Source: Microbacterium arabinogalactanolyticum (lineage in GTDB: Bacteria > Actinomycetota > Actinomycetes > Actinomycetales > Microbacteriaceae). Taken from it: a DNA stretch of 64,000 nt. The notes under the pieces were generated by a model, which was not told the origin of the DNA, ran no database searches, and saw only the letters and a list, made by a program, of their open reading frames with translations. The stretch is taken from positions 1,126,885-1,190,884 of the forward strand of contig NZ_BRZC01000004.1 in the NCBI RefSeq assembly GCF_030268005.1, in the 5' to 3' direction. Numbering within the stretch: the stretch's first letter is position 1; each line of letters opens with the position of its first letter. Below are positions 1 to 7,704 of this stretch, piece by piece. The position numbers and the translations under genes were made by a program.

Positions 1-501
1 CGCCGAGACAGTCATGCCAGCCTCGATGATCGAAAACACCTCGGCCAGTGTCAGCTCGGGTGGGCGAACAGCCGGTGCTGCATTCCTGACACCGAGACCA
101 TCCACGTAGCTCATCGCGCCGACATCAGCACCCCCCAAGTATTCACCGAGCCGCTCAAGAAGTCGCTCTGGGTAGGTCGAGGTGTCATTCGGGAACAAGT
201 AGTGGGTGATATCTGACGGAGATGCATTGATCGCATCGTTACGCCCGGCGGAGAGCCCACGACTTTCCGTCCTGGTCAGGTGGATAGGCAACCGGGACTC
301 GAACTCCCTAACAACATCGGCGACAAGGGTAGAAGTCCCCTGGTCTGCGATTCCAACCGCGTAAGGGGGTTCGGTCTGTGTAGCGAGGCTCTGAAGGAGC
401 TCGCGAAGTTCCGGGCGCATACCCAGAGTCGAGATCATCACGCCGAATCGCGGACGCGAAGCTCCGTCGGTCTGTTCTTGTCTCGCCGCTTCCTGGTTCA
501 T
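1..501 (-). CDS. Glycosyltransferase family 2-like, N-terminal part cut by the window edge
   Basis: The frame is open from an ATG at 501-499 to base 1, so 167 codons are visible and the stop lies outside the window. After a polar lead of about 18 residues the protein reads GVMISTLGMRPELRELLQS, then ADQGTST, SRGLSAGRNDAI and LFPNDTSTYPERL. This is the usual GT-A order: first beta strand, nucleotide-sugar loop, then an acidic motif where FPND takes the DXD place. Family membership predicts transfer of a sugar from a nucleotide sugar at the cytoplasmic face during surface-glycan assembly. It faces away from the gmd remnant and the initiating transferase, so it probably belongs to the same polysaccharide locus to the left. 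No clear Shine-Dalgarno precedes the start. Acceptor and sugar are unknown. Confidence 0.75.
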   Translation of the reverse strand, partial: MNQEAARQEQTDGASRPRFGVMISTLGMRPELRELLQSLATQTEPPYAVGIADQGTSTLVADVVREFESRLPIHLTRTESRGLSAGRNDAINASPSDITHYLFPNDTSTYPERLLERLGEYLGGADVGAMSYVDGLGVRNAAPAVRPPELTLAEVFSIIEAGMTVSA

Positions 502-688
502 AGCAATCGATCAGATCGTACCGACGTTCACCTCATTCAAACGTCTCGTGGCGCGATCTTGTCACGCTCAGACGCAAAACCAGTCGCTCGATTGCTCGCC
601 CATCGCACTGCGCGGAGGAACTCAGCACCCTCAGCGACCTTGACTGATCCCCCATCCGGACAACGATCATCCTGTAGAGGAGCTATCA
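502..688. other. Intergenic stretch between a glycosyltransferase and the gmd remnant
   Basis: This 187-base stretch separates the minus-strand glycosyltransferase from the plus-strand gmd remnant. I see no gene in it. A purine-rich GTAGAGGAGCT lies just before the GTG at 689 and could be the old ribosome-binding site of the remnant. TTGACT near 640 could be a -35 box, but no convincing -10 box is correctly spaced from it. Confidence 0.4.
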
Positions 689-850
689 GTGGAACGCGCT
701 CTCATCGCGAGCATCACTGGTCAAGACGGCGCGCCCGATGACGTTTACAACCTGGCCGTGCAGTCCCACGTTCGGGTCTCGTTCGGCGAGCCGGAGCACA
801 CTGCCAACACCGCCGGCACGGGAACCATCCGATTGCTCGAAGCAGTAAGA
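689..850 (+). pseudogene. gmd: Remnant of GDP-mannose 4,6-dehydratase (internally deleted and truncated)
   Basis: From a GTG at 689 with GAGGAG upstream, the frame reads [12 protein letters not shown] and jumps directly to [17 protein letters not shown] and [10 protein letters not shown]. These pieces match two separated parts of Gmd: the Rossmann start (ALITGITGQDGS in intact proteins) and the segment [17 protein letters not shown] about 75 residues later. The intervening residues are absent and homology ends after about 54 codons, although the frame stays open to 976. Intact Gmd is about 340 residues and makes GDP-4-keto-6-deoxymannose, the precursor of GDP-fucose and GDP-rhamnose. The catalytic YxxxK region is missing, so this copy cannot work. 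A GT11 fucosyltransferase-like gene lies 3.8 kb downstream, which suggests that GDP-fucose supply in this locus has decayed or moved elsewhere. Confidence 0.8.
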
Positions 851-1108
851 CTCCCCGCGGTTGTTTCCCTGACTCTCAGTTGGGCCAACCTCATCTTGAT
901 CGAGTTTCTGAGGTGTGCGGCTGCAGAGCATGCTGTTGAGGAGATATGCATGCCGCCGACTCACGTGCGAGAATGAGCGCGATGCTGAGCGCACCCGTTG
1001 CGCGGCGTCATCGCGAGGCCGACCGAGGGGGTCGCCGCTTCGAACCACCGACGCGCGAGGGAAACGCGTTGTGCCTTGGGGACGGCTGAAGATGAGTGAG
1101 CACACAGT
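851..1108. other. Degenerate stretch after the gmd remnant
   Basis: I recognise no gene in this 258-base stretch. Its frames resemble neither the rest of Gmd nor a transposase. An isolated GAGGAG followed by ATG at 949 opens only eight codons. It is probably scar sequence left by the deletion that destroyed gmd, and it supplies the leader of the next gene. Confidence 0.4.
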
Positions 1109-2575
1109 ATGAGCGTCATGTCACACGCGGCATCCGCGACGACACGCGTGGAGCGACAGCAGCGCCGGTACAGCACCCGCCTTGCGATGACCGACACCGC
1201 GGTTGTGATTCTTGCAGTGTTCGGAGCGCACCTTCTGCGGTTCGGCTTCAACAACGAACCGCTGACGATCGGCGATCGCACCTTCGATGTCGAGATCGGC
1301 TACGTCGTCACCTCACTTCTGTTCGTACTCGGATGGCTGGTCGCGCTCCAAATGTTCGGCACGCGCGAGCCGTCCGTGCTCGACGGCGGCTCGACCGAGT
1401 ATCGACGCATCGTCGACGCGACCATGAGAGTCTTCGGCGGGATCGCGATCCTGGCACTTCTTTTTCAAATCCAGTTCGGCCGGTTCTACCTGCTGATCGC
1501 GCTGCCGTCAGGCTTGCTACTGCTGATACTCACTCGATGGCTGTGGCGAAACTGGCTGCGTCATCAGCGGAATGCCGGTCACTTCCTTCAGCGCGCGATC
1601 GTGATCGGCGACCGCGAGAAGGCGACTCACATCGCCGACAAGATCGTCAGAGAGCCGCAGTCCGGCATACGCATCATCGGCGCCGTGACCACTCACGGCA
1701 CCCAGGAGCCGCTTCTGAGGGACGTGCCCGTGCTCGGCGACTTCGATGAGGTTCTCGACATCATCGACTCTCACAACGTCGACTCAGTGATCCTCTCCAC
1801 ATCCGATGCGATCACTCCCAAGCGCACCCGCAAGTTCGGCTGGGCGCTCGATCAGAAGCGCATCGGCCTGATCGTCGCTCCGGCACTCACCGACATCGCC
1901 GGTCCTCGCATCCACACCCGACCGGTCGCCGGCCTCCCGCTGATCCATGTGGAGTACCCGCGCTTTGAGGGCCGCCAGCGCATCGCCAAGCGCACCTTCG
2001 ACATCGTCGGCTCTCTCGGGCTGCTCGTCCTGTTCTCTCCTGTGATGATCGCCGTCGCCCTTGCCGTGAAGTTCACCAGCAAGGGCCCGATCTTCTACGC
2101 GCAGGAGCGGATCGGCCTCCATGGCAAACCGTTCAAGATGTTCAAGTTCCGTTCCATGGTCGTCGGCGCCGACGACCAACTGAAGTCGCTGCTCGATCAG
2201 CAGGGCACCTCCGACAAGCCGCTGTTCAAGGTCAACGACGACCCGCGCATCACGCCCGTCGGACGGTTCATCCGCCGGTACTCGCTCGACGAACTGCCGC
2301 AATTCGCGAACGCCCTGATCGGCACCATGAGCCTCGTCGGGCCACGCCCGCAGCGTGAGGCCGAGGTGGCTCTCTACGACGAGGACGCGCACCGCCGACT
2401 GTTCATGAAACCCGGCATCACCGGCCTCTGGCAGGTCAGCGGACGCTCGGACCTCTCCTGGGACGATGCGATCCGACTCGACCTCTACTACGTCGAGAAC
2501 TGGTCGATCACCACCGATATCGTCGTCGTCGCGCGTACGGCGGCCGCCGTGGTCAAGCCCTCCGGGGCGCACTGA
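1109..2575 (+). CDS. Polyprenyl-phosphate sugar phosphotransferase (WbaP/CpsE family)
   Basis: This 488-residue protein starts surface-polysaccharide repeat units by moving a sugar-1-phosphate from a nucleotide sugar onto undecaprenyl phosphate at the membrane. The N-terminal part has several hydrophobic helices (about residues 25-150). A central nucleotide-binding-like domain follows, then the conserved C-terminal transferase from about residue 290: KRTFDIVGSLGLLVLFSP (membrane helix), FKMFKFRSM, YSLDELPQF with the catalytic Asp-Glu, LVGPRPQR and GLWQVSGRSDLSWDD. All family motifs are present and the length is typical. The start could be 1109 or the in-frame ATG nine bases later; no clear Shine-Dalgarno decides. 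It lies directly after the gmd scar and upstream of two glycosyltransferase groups, as expected for the priming enzyme of the locus. Which sugar it primes cannot be told. Confidence 0.93.
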   Translation: MSVMSHAASATTRVERQQRRYSTRLAMTDTAVVILAVFGAHLLRFGFNNEPLTIGDRTFDVEIGYVVTSLLFVLGWLVALQMFGTREPSVLDGGSTEYRRIVDATMRVFGGIAILALLFQIQFGRFYLLIALPSGLLLLILTRWLWRNWLRHQRNAGHFLQRAIVIGDREKATHIADKIVREPQSGIRIIGAVTTHGTQEPLLRDVPVLGDFDEVLDIIDSHNVDSVILSTSDAITPKRTRKFGWALDQKRIGLIVAPALTDIAGPRIHTRPVAGLPLIHVEYPRFEGRQRIAKRTFDIVGSLGLLVLFSPVMIAVALAVKFTSKGPIFYAQERIGLHGKPFKMFKFRSMVVGADDQLKSLLDQQGTSDKPLFKVNDDPRITPVGRFIRRYSLDELPQFANALIGTMSLVGPRPQREAEVALYDEDAHRRLFMKPGITGLWQVSGRSDLSWDDAIRLDLYYVENWSITTDIVVVARTAAAVVKPSGAH

Positions 2576-2603
2576 GGACCGGCAGCTCCCGCGAAGCGGA
2601 AAA

Positions 2604-2644
2604 GCGGGGCACCAGATCCCAGGGGGTGTGACCTGATGCCCCGC
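2604..2644 (+). terminator. Stem-loop after the initiating transferase gene
   Basis: GCGGGGCACCAGATC at 2604-2618 pairs with GACCTGATGCCCCGC at 2630-2644, allowing two G-U type pairs, around an 11-base loop. It begins 29 bases after the stop codon at 2575. No T-run follows, so this would be a U-poor actinobacterial terminator. Confidence 0.55.
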
Positions 2645-2874
2645 AGATGGTGCCCGCAGCGCAGAGCGCTCCCCACAGCAGCTCCGCCCGCTCCCGCTGG
2701 GAGGGAGCGATTCGCAGTCCCCCAACTGTCGGCCGTGGACACTCACCTCATGAGACGCCGACACCGCCGTTCCGTGACGCACGGTCGCAAAGGTCGCCCG
2801 ATCCTGTCGCGAATCGAGCCCAACTCGCGATGGGCAGCGCGTGATGAAACGCTGTCAGCGCACTCTCTTAAGGC

Positions 2875-3312
2875 ATGACCATCCTCGGCGAGCGCAGTGA
2901 GGCGCTCTCGCACGCCCAGACTCGCGCGTCCATCGCCGGCCACCGCGCGAGCTTCGACGCCAGCATTGAGCGCGAGCTGCGCCGCGGGGCGGCTCTGGGC
3001 ATGAGTCTGCCCAGCCCGATGTGGGATGTGCTGAACGTGCTCGTGGAGCGCGAGCTGCGCCTTGCCACGACCACCACCGAGCAGACCCTGCTCACCGCGG
3101 TGCCGATCTTCGGCCTCTTCCGCAGCGCCCGCTGCGAACGACGTCTGAACTGGCTCATCCAGCGCGGCTTCGTGCGTCGCGAGCGCTCCGTGCTCCGCCC
3201 TACCGTGGCGGGCATCGCGGCGGTCCGGCCCATCTCATCTCTTCCGGGATCGCAGCGCCCCTCCATGGAGCTCTTGCGCGAACTGCGGCGCGGGGAGATC
3301 GGAACCGTCTGA
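2875..3312 (+). CDS. Small hypothetical protein, possibly winged-helix
   Basis: I do not recognise this 145-residue protein. It is soluble and rich in Arg and Leu, with no signal peptide or membrane segment. Residues about 45-100 (MWDVLNVLVERELRL, then ERRLNWLIQRGFVRRE and RPTVAGIAAV) follow the helix-helix-wing rhythm of MarR or PadR-like winged helices, so a DNA-binding role is possible but unproven. The start ATG at 2875 is preceded by TTAAGG, a weak ribosome-binding site. A perfect 14-bp hairpin follows the stop, so it is probably a single-gene transcript. A 13-base sequence, AGTCCCCCAACTG, occurs once upstream (2716-2728) and again downstream (3373-3385) of the gene. Confidence 0.6.
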   Translation: MTILGERSEALSHAQTRASIAGHRASFDASIERELRRGAALGMSLPSPMWDVLNVLVERELRLATTTTEQTLLTAVPIFGLFRSARCERRLNWLIQRGFVRRERSVLRPTVAGIAAVRPISSLPGSQRPSMELLRELRRGEIGTV

Positions 3313-3320
3313 CCAGGAGA

Positions 3321-3354
3321 GACGGGGCGCCGATTGAGGGATCGGCGCCCCGTC
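3321..3354 (+). terminator. Strong stem-loop terminator
   Basis: GACGGGGCGCCGAT at 3321-3334 pairs perfectly over 14 bp with ATCGGCGCCCCGTC at 3341-3354 around the loop TGAGGG. It lies nine bases after the stop of the small hypothetical gene. There is no T-tract, which is common in high-GC actinobacteria. Confidence 0.75.
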
Positions 3355-3361
3355 GGGTGCT

Positions 3362-3394
3362 CCCCGCGGCGGAGTCCCCCAACTGGCCGCGGGG
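3362..3394. repeat. Second hairpin with the AGTCCCCCAACTG motif in its loop
   Basis: CCCCGCGGC (3362-3370) pairs with GCCGCGGGG (3386-3394). The 15-base loop carries AGTCCCCCAACTG, which also occurs at 2716-2728 upstream of the preceding gene. It could be a back-up terminator or a protein-binding site. The remaining sequence up to 3553 shows no gene. Confidence 0.45.
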
Positions 3395-3587
3395 TCTCCC
3401 CTGGGACGGGAGTGGGCTCGATGCTCCCCCGAGCTACGAGCGCGCAGCACCCATGGAAGAGACCCGACGGGGCGTGATTCATTACGCGGGTCGCGGGAAT
3501 CGGGTATCCGAGTGATGAAGTTCTCCCGTCTTCCCGCGCCCTCCGCCGCCCGCTAGCATGAACTCACTGGGTCGAGGGGACGTCCGC

Positions 3588-3680
3588 ATGGGTTCTGTGG
3601 TTGAGCGCGCCTCCGCGCGAGACGGCCGCGCTCCCGCTCTCGACGCGCGCCGGCGACCGGTCGCGGAGGAGGTCACGTGA
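3588..3680 (+). CDS. Possible 30-codon leader peptide coupled to a glycosyltransferase
   Basis: An ATG at 3588, eight bases after GAGGGG, opens a frame of 30 codons rich in Arg and Ala. Its TGA (3678-3680) overlaps the ATG of the next gene as TGATG. A -10-like TAGCAT at 3554-3559 would place the transcript start a little upstream. The arrangement fits a small translated leader coupled to the glycosyltransferase, but the peptide matches nothing I know and the frame could be chance in GC-rich DNA. Confidence 0.3.
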   Translation: MGSVVERASARDGRAPALDARRRPVAEEVT

Positions 3681-4597
3681 TGCACGATGCAGATGCTGAG
3701 CCGAATACCGCGCCCGCGGTGTCCGTGATCATCACCTCCTACGACTCCGGCGACTTCCTGGCCCGGGCCGTTCGGTCCGTGCTCGCGCAGACCGTCGACG
3801 ACTACGAGATCATCGTCATCGACGACGGCTCACGCGTCCCGCAGCCCGAGATCGCGCATCTCGACCCCCGTATCCGCTTCCATGCCCAGCGGAATCGCGG
3901 TGTGTCGGTCGCGCGCAATGTCGGCGTCTCACTGGCCAGAGCCGAGCTGATCGCATTCCTCGACCACGACGACATCTGGTATCCGACCAAGCTCGAACGC
4001 CAGCTGAGACAGGTCACGGAGTTCCCGGATGCCGCGTTCTGGTGCACGGGATTCGACTGGGTGCGCGGCGACTCGATCACGCCCAGCGGCATGGGAGAGC
4101 TCGACTACCCGGCCATGCTGCGAGGCACCACCATCCTGCCCAGCACGGTGATGATCCGCCGCAGCGACTACCTCGCGATCGGCGGCCACAACCCGCTGCT
4201 CACCCACGCCGAGGACGGCGACCTCTTCCTGCGCCTGGTCATGGACGGCGCTCGCCCCGCCGTCATCCCCGACTCGCTCGTCCGCTACGAACTGCACGAG
4301 GCCAATGCCTCTTCCGACTATCGCTCCATCGCCGACACCGCGTTCGATCTGCTGCGCCGGCACGGCGAGCGTGCCACGCGCCGCGGCGACGCCGACGTAC
4401 TGCGGGCGGTCGCTGCAGGCCGTGCGCGCGCCCGGGAGCTGTACTCCTACCAAGCGATCGACGCCGCGCGCAGCGCGCACGGCGTCGATCGCCTCCACCA
4501 CTTCGGCTTCGCGCTGCGGACGAGCCCGCGAGTCGCCGTGCACGCCCTGCGCAAGACGTTCCAGACCCGCCTTCTGCGTCTTCTCCGGCGCGGCTGA
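3680..4597 (+). CDS. Glycosyltransferase family 2
   Basis: This 305-residue cytoplasmic GT-A enzyme transfers a sugar from a nucleotide sugar to a growing surface glycan. The N-terminus shows VSVIITSYDSGDFLARAV, then EIIVIDDGS, GVSVARNVGV and AFLDHDDIWYPTKLE, where DHDD is the metal-binding DXD motif. Further on come the STVMIRRSDY and HAEDGDLFLRL stretches; the latter carries the ED acidic pair typical of the catalytic base region. The C-terminal hundred residues are helical and Arg-rich, suggesting membrane association. The start is set at ATG 3680, seven bases after GGAGGAGG; the GTG just before it is an alternative. It is convergent with the GT11 gene, with only 19 bases between the stops. 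Donor and acceptor are unknown. Confidence 0.9.
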   Translation: MHDADAEPNTAPAVSVIITSYDSGDFLARAVRSVLAQTVDDYEIIVIDDGSRVPQPEIAHLDPRIRFHAQRNRGVSVARNVGVSLARAELIAFLDHDDIWYPTKLERQLRQVTEFPDAAFWCTGFDWVRGDSITPSGMGELDYPAMLRGTTILPSTVMIRRSDYLAIGGHNPLLTHAEDGDLFLRLVMDGARPAVIPDSLVRYELHEANASSDYRSIADTAFDLLRRHGERATRRGDADVLRAVAAGRARARELYSYQAIDAARSAHGVDRLHHFGFALRTSPRVAVHALRKTFQTRLLRLLRRG

Positions 4598-4616
4598 TCC
4601 GCCACGTCGGTTCTGT

Positions 4617-5453
4617 TCAATGGAAGCCGTCCAGCGCCGTCCAGCCCGGATCCAGCTGGAACGCGTCGCTCTGCTGCGCCATGCGTGCATGGAAGCGGGG
4701 CATCACGATGCACACGTCGTCGTGCAGCGCATCGGCGATGTACGCGCCCCAGTAGGAAAAGGTCGAATTCGCGCCGATCAGCGTCCGGGCGCGCGCGAGC
4801 ACGAGAAGGTTCTGAAGAGCATCCGGGGTGGCGTATTCGACCTCGCCGACGGAGTGACGAACCATCCGGTCCAGATGCTCTCGGCACCAAGCGGCATCGT
4901 CCGAGACGATCAGCGCCCCTGTCGCCGGTGGGATGCGCTGAAGCGCCTCCTCGAGGTAACACTCGATGTCGAACCCGTGCTTCGGCTCGAATTCGGTGCC
5001 GTAGAAGTCCCCGCGACGCACATTCACCACGAGCCGCTCCTCGCGAACGGAGCCGACCCGATCTGCGAACACATCACGTATGAACGCGTGCAGCTGATCC
5101 CGCGAATAGTCGACGCCGAACCGCTGGTAAAGCCAGTCGCCGTCCCACTCCCGCCGATCCGAGAACCGCACCTCTTGCGCCTGCGCGGTCAGCGGGCGCA
5201 GCGCGGGGAACGTCGCCCACCAGTCCGCCATTCCCTGCGACTCGCGCACCACGACGTCCGACCCGCCTGAACGCCGAAGGTGCGCCTGCAGCCACAGATA
5301 CAGCAGATTCCCCAACCGCATACCGGCGGGCGGGGCATCCAGCAGCACACGATCTCCTCGCCGGAACGCGTCCACGGTCCGGCCGATACCGCTCTCCGCG
5401 ACGTCGAGAGTGCGTCTGGCCAGTCGCCTCGCCGCCCGCAGCGGACTCGGCAT
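4617..5453 (-). CDS. Alpha-1,2-fucosyltransferase-like protein (GT11)
   Basis: This 278-residue protein resembles the GT11 family, which moves fucose from GDP-fucose to galactose-type acceptors. It has an N-terminal GxRLGNxLYxWL-like segment (MRLGNLLYLWLQAHLRR), the central VNVRRGDFYGTEF matching the donor-binding HxRRGDY motif with His replaced by Asn, and GANSTFSYWGAYI near the C-terminus, matching the family's SNSSFSWWGAWL. The ATG at 5453 overlaps the TGA of the upstream transferase (TGATG), so the pair is translationally coupled; a longer frame upstream is not needed. The precursor enzyme Gmd exists locally only as a remnant at 689-850. The true donor may therefore be GDP-fucose made elsewhere, or another sugar. 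Confidence 0.75.
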   Translation of the reverse strand: MPSPLRAARRLARRTLDVAESGIGRTVDAFRRGDRVLLDAPPAGMRLGNLLYLWLQAHLRRSGGSDVVVRESQGMADWWATFPALRPLTAQAQEVRFSDRREWDGDWLYQRFGVDYSRDQLHAFIRDVFADRVGSVREERLVVNVRRGDFYGTEFEPKHGFDIECYLEEALQRIPPATGALIVSDDAAWCREHLDRMVRHSVGEVEYATPDALQNLLVLARARTLIGANSTFSYWGAYIADALHDDVCIVMPRFHARMAQQSDAFQLDPGWTALDGFH

Positions 5454-6343
5454 CAGACGGTCTCGCCGTCGGCTATCACGCGGATCGGCTCGCCACCTGG
5501 TGGCTCCGGGATGCGCGAAAGACGGTAGCGTCCGTCGTCCCGCCGTCGCAGCGGCGTGGTCACGGCCGTGAGAAGCGGATGCCGGGTGCGCCACACCCAG
5601 CGGCGATACACCTCCGGGGGCTGCATGTGCTCGCTGTGCCCGGACCAGCCGAACTTGCGCTTGATCACGTCAGGCTCGCGCACCCAGGAGAAGTGCAGCA
5701 CGCCCTTGTCCGGGGTGATCACGGCGTGCACCTCGGCATCCGGGGGCCGCCAGGGATCGGTGTTCCGCGGAGCGAAGTCCACGCGGAACAGATCGATATC
5801 GGCCTGTCTCGCGTGCCGCAGAGTGGTGCCTGCACGCACCGCGAGCGGCCCCGGGTAGGACGCGGCCACACCCCAGAAGCGTCGCGTGACCTCGAGATAC
5901 CTCCCCGGACCCGTGCGCGTGTACAACCACCGGGAAGGAAAGTCCAGACCACGTGCACCGGCGCTCTCGGCTCTGTTCAGCATGTCGAAGAAGACGTCGG
6001 GCGAGACCATCACCTCATCGGTGTCGAGCTGCAGCACCCAATCGGATCCCTCGGACGCCTGGTCCAGCGCCACCTGACGCTGGTGAGTGTCGTTGGCGAG
6101 CCCGGTCTCCCCCGGCCTGGCGAAGTCCCCCGGGGCGAGGACCATCTTGCTATCCCTGTCGAGGTCGGATATCAAGCGCAGGCACTGCTGCAGCGGGAGC
6201 GGCGTGCCCGTCCAGGAGGTGTGGCTGCGGTCGTACGACACCACGATCCGGTCCACCCGGTCGTAATAGGCACCGATGCTCTCGCGCAGGTAGCTCGGAT
6301 CGGCCAGCAGCACGTACGCCGTGCGCCTCGTGCGCGTCCCCAT
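5453..6343 (-). CDS. Glycosyltransferase, GT2-like
   Basis: This 296-residue protein has a GT-A-like layout. It opens with TAYVLLADPSYLRESI, followed by a short strand (RIVVSYDRS), a conserved ANDTHQRQVALD segment and WVLQLDTDEVM, whose DTDE is the likely metal-binding motif. The C-terminal half has VLHFSWVREP and RRWVWRTRHP, seen in transferases that act on long-chain or phospholipid-linked acceptors; acceptor identity is unknown. The start at 6343 is supported by a -10 box TAGGAT (plus coordinates 6351-6356) seven bases upstream, which suggests a leaderless transcript. It is the first gene of a two-gene operon with the GT11-like protein and is divergent from the acyltransferase at 6478. Confidence 0.75.
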   Translation of the reverse strand: MGTRTRRTAYVLLADPSYLRESIGAYYDRVDRIVVSYDRSHTSWTGTPLPLQQCLRLISDLDRDSKMVLAPGDFARPGETGLANDTHQRQVALDQASEGSDWVLQLDTDEVMVSPDVFFDMLNRAESAGARGLDFPSRWLYTRTGPGRYLEVTRRFWGVAASYPGPLAVRAGTTLRHARQADIDLFRVDFAPRNTDPWRPPDAEVHAVITPDKGVLHFSWVREPDVIKRKFGWSGHSEHMQPPEVYRRWVWRTRHPLLTAVTTPLRRRDDGRYRLSRIPEPPGGEPIRVIADGETV

Positions 6344-6477
6344 GGCTGCAATCCTAGCGAGCGGTACAGTGGCGCAGAAGCCGCCACACCCTGCATATGG
6401 ACCGGCATCCATCGCCCCGTCTCCCCCATGGGAGTCACTGTACTGGTCGTCATCGGCTCGATGCGATGATGGGAGCC

Positions 6478-7698
6478 ATGACGACCGCCGATGCTCTGCT
6501 CGCCCGGCGCCGCATCGTCGGCATCGACCTCGCCAGATTCGCGGCCATCCTCGGCATGATGGCCGCGCACCTCGTGCGCCCGGGCACCGGAGTCGGTGCG
6601 GTCGACGACGCAGTTTCCAGGCTGATCGGCGCCACCGTCAGCAGCACGTCGGCTACCACCTTCGCCGTGCTCGGCGGGTTCAGCCTGGTACTGCTGTTCC
6701 GTAGCATGCGCGGCAGATCCACGGGACGGATGCTGGTCAGCATCCTGCTCCGCGGTCTCCTCATCTCCCTGCTCGGGTTCGCCCTGGAACAGCTGAACGG
6801 TCCGATCAGCGTCGTGCTCACCGCCTACGGCGTGGCCATGATCCTCGCCGCCCCCGCGCTGCTGATGCCGTCGTGGGCCGTCGCCGGCATCGCCGGAACG
6901 CTCTGGCTGTTCGGCGGCGCGGTCAACGCCGGCATCCGATCCGGGCTGGCGCCACTTCCCGCCTCCCCCGGCCTCTCCGACGTCGTGCCGAGGTTCCTGC
7001 TCGATCTCGTGCTCACCGGGCACTATCCCGCCATCACCTGGGTCGCGTACATGCTCACCGGCATCCTGCTGGCCCGGCTGATGCTGTCGATCACCGACCG
7101 CGGCGCGCTGCGCCGCCTCTGCGTCCGGATGCTGGTGACGGGCGCGATCCTGTACATCGGGATCACGGTCGCGGGGCGCATCGTACGCATGCGCCCCGGC
7201 TGGTTCGGGCTTCCCGACCTCGGAGAGCGGATGCTGAGCTCGGGCTACGGCGCCCCGATCGGCACCGATTTCTGGATGTTCCTGATACCCACTCCGCACA
7301 GCGGGAACCCGGCCGACATGCTGCGCACGGTCGCCGGCGCCTGCCTGCTGATCGGACTGCTCGTGCTCCTGTTCGACGTGCTGGCCCTGCGCGGCGGCTT
7401 CGTGCTCGCCACCGTGCGCGCGGCCGGCGCGGCACCCCTCACGATCTACACCGCGCACGTCATCGTCACCGCGGCGCTGCAGGCACGAGCAGTTCAGGCG
7501 GTGTCGACGGGCGAGGCGACCTGGCCGGTCTGGTACGCGCAGGGGCTCGGCATCCTGCTCCTGCAGCTGGCCGGCGTGCTCACCATCGGCGCCGTGCTGA
7601 CGCTGCTGCACCGACGCGGCCCGCTCGAAGCGCTACTGGGCTGGCTGAGCGGGTCCAGCAGGCGTCGGACGCCGCAGGTGTCACCCGCGGCGGTCTGA
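6478..7698 (+). CDS. Integral-membrane acyltransferase (DUF1624/DUF418-like)
   Basis: This 406-residue multi-pass protein begins RIVGIDLARFAAILGMMAAH, close to the first helix of the heparan-alpha-glucosaminide N-acetyltransferase (DUF1624) and DUF418 families, whose conserved His lies at the end of that helix. About ten hydrophobic helices follow, and TIYTAHVIVTAAL near residue 330 matches the conserved late helix. Family members move acyl groups across the membrane onto sugars, so decoration of the surface polysaccharide made by the neighbouring transferases is a reasonable inference. The ATG at 6478 follows GGGAGCC. The stop is only six bases from that of the convergent VanZ gene. Confidence 0.75.
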   Translation: MTTADALLARRRIVGIDLARFAAILGMMAAHLVRPGTGVGAVDDAVSRLIGATVSSTSATTFAVLGGFSLVLLFRSMRGRSTGRMLVSILLRGLLISLLGFALEQLNGPISVVLTAYGVAMILAAPALLMPSWAVAGIAGTLWLFGGAVNAGIRSGLAPLPASPGLSDVVPRFLLDLVLTGHYPAITWVAYMLTGILLARLMLSITDRGALRRLCVRMLVTGAILYIGITVAGRIVRMRPGWFGLPDLGERMLSSGYGAPIGTDFWMFLIPTPHSGNPADMLRTVAGACLLIGLLVLLFDVLALRGGFVLATVRAAGAAPLTIYTAHVIVTAALQARAVQAVSTGEATWPVWYAQGLGILLLQLAGVLTIGAVLTLLHRRGPLEALLGWLSGSSRRRTPQVSPAAV

Positions 7699-7704
7699 CC
7701 TCGG

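Noticed and set aside
280..741. Plus-strand frame of 153 codons at the left edge
   Set aside because: It is antisense to the glycosyltransferase fragment and composed of Arg/Ser-rich low-complexity sequence.
851..1108. IS remnant beside the gmd fragment
   Set aside because: No terminal inverted repeats, target duplication or transposase-like frame could be recognised.
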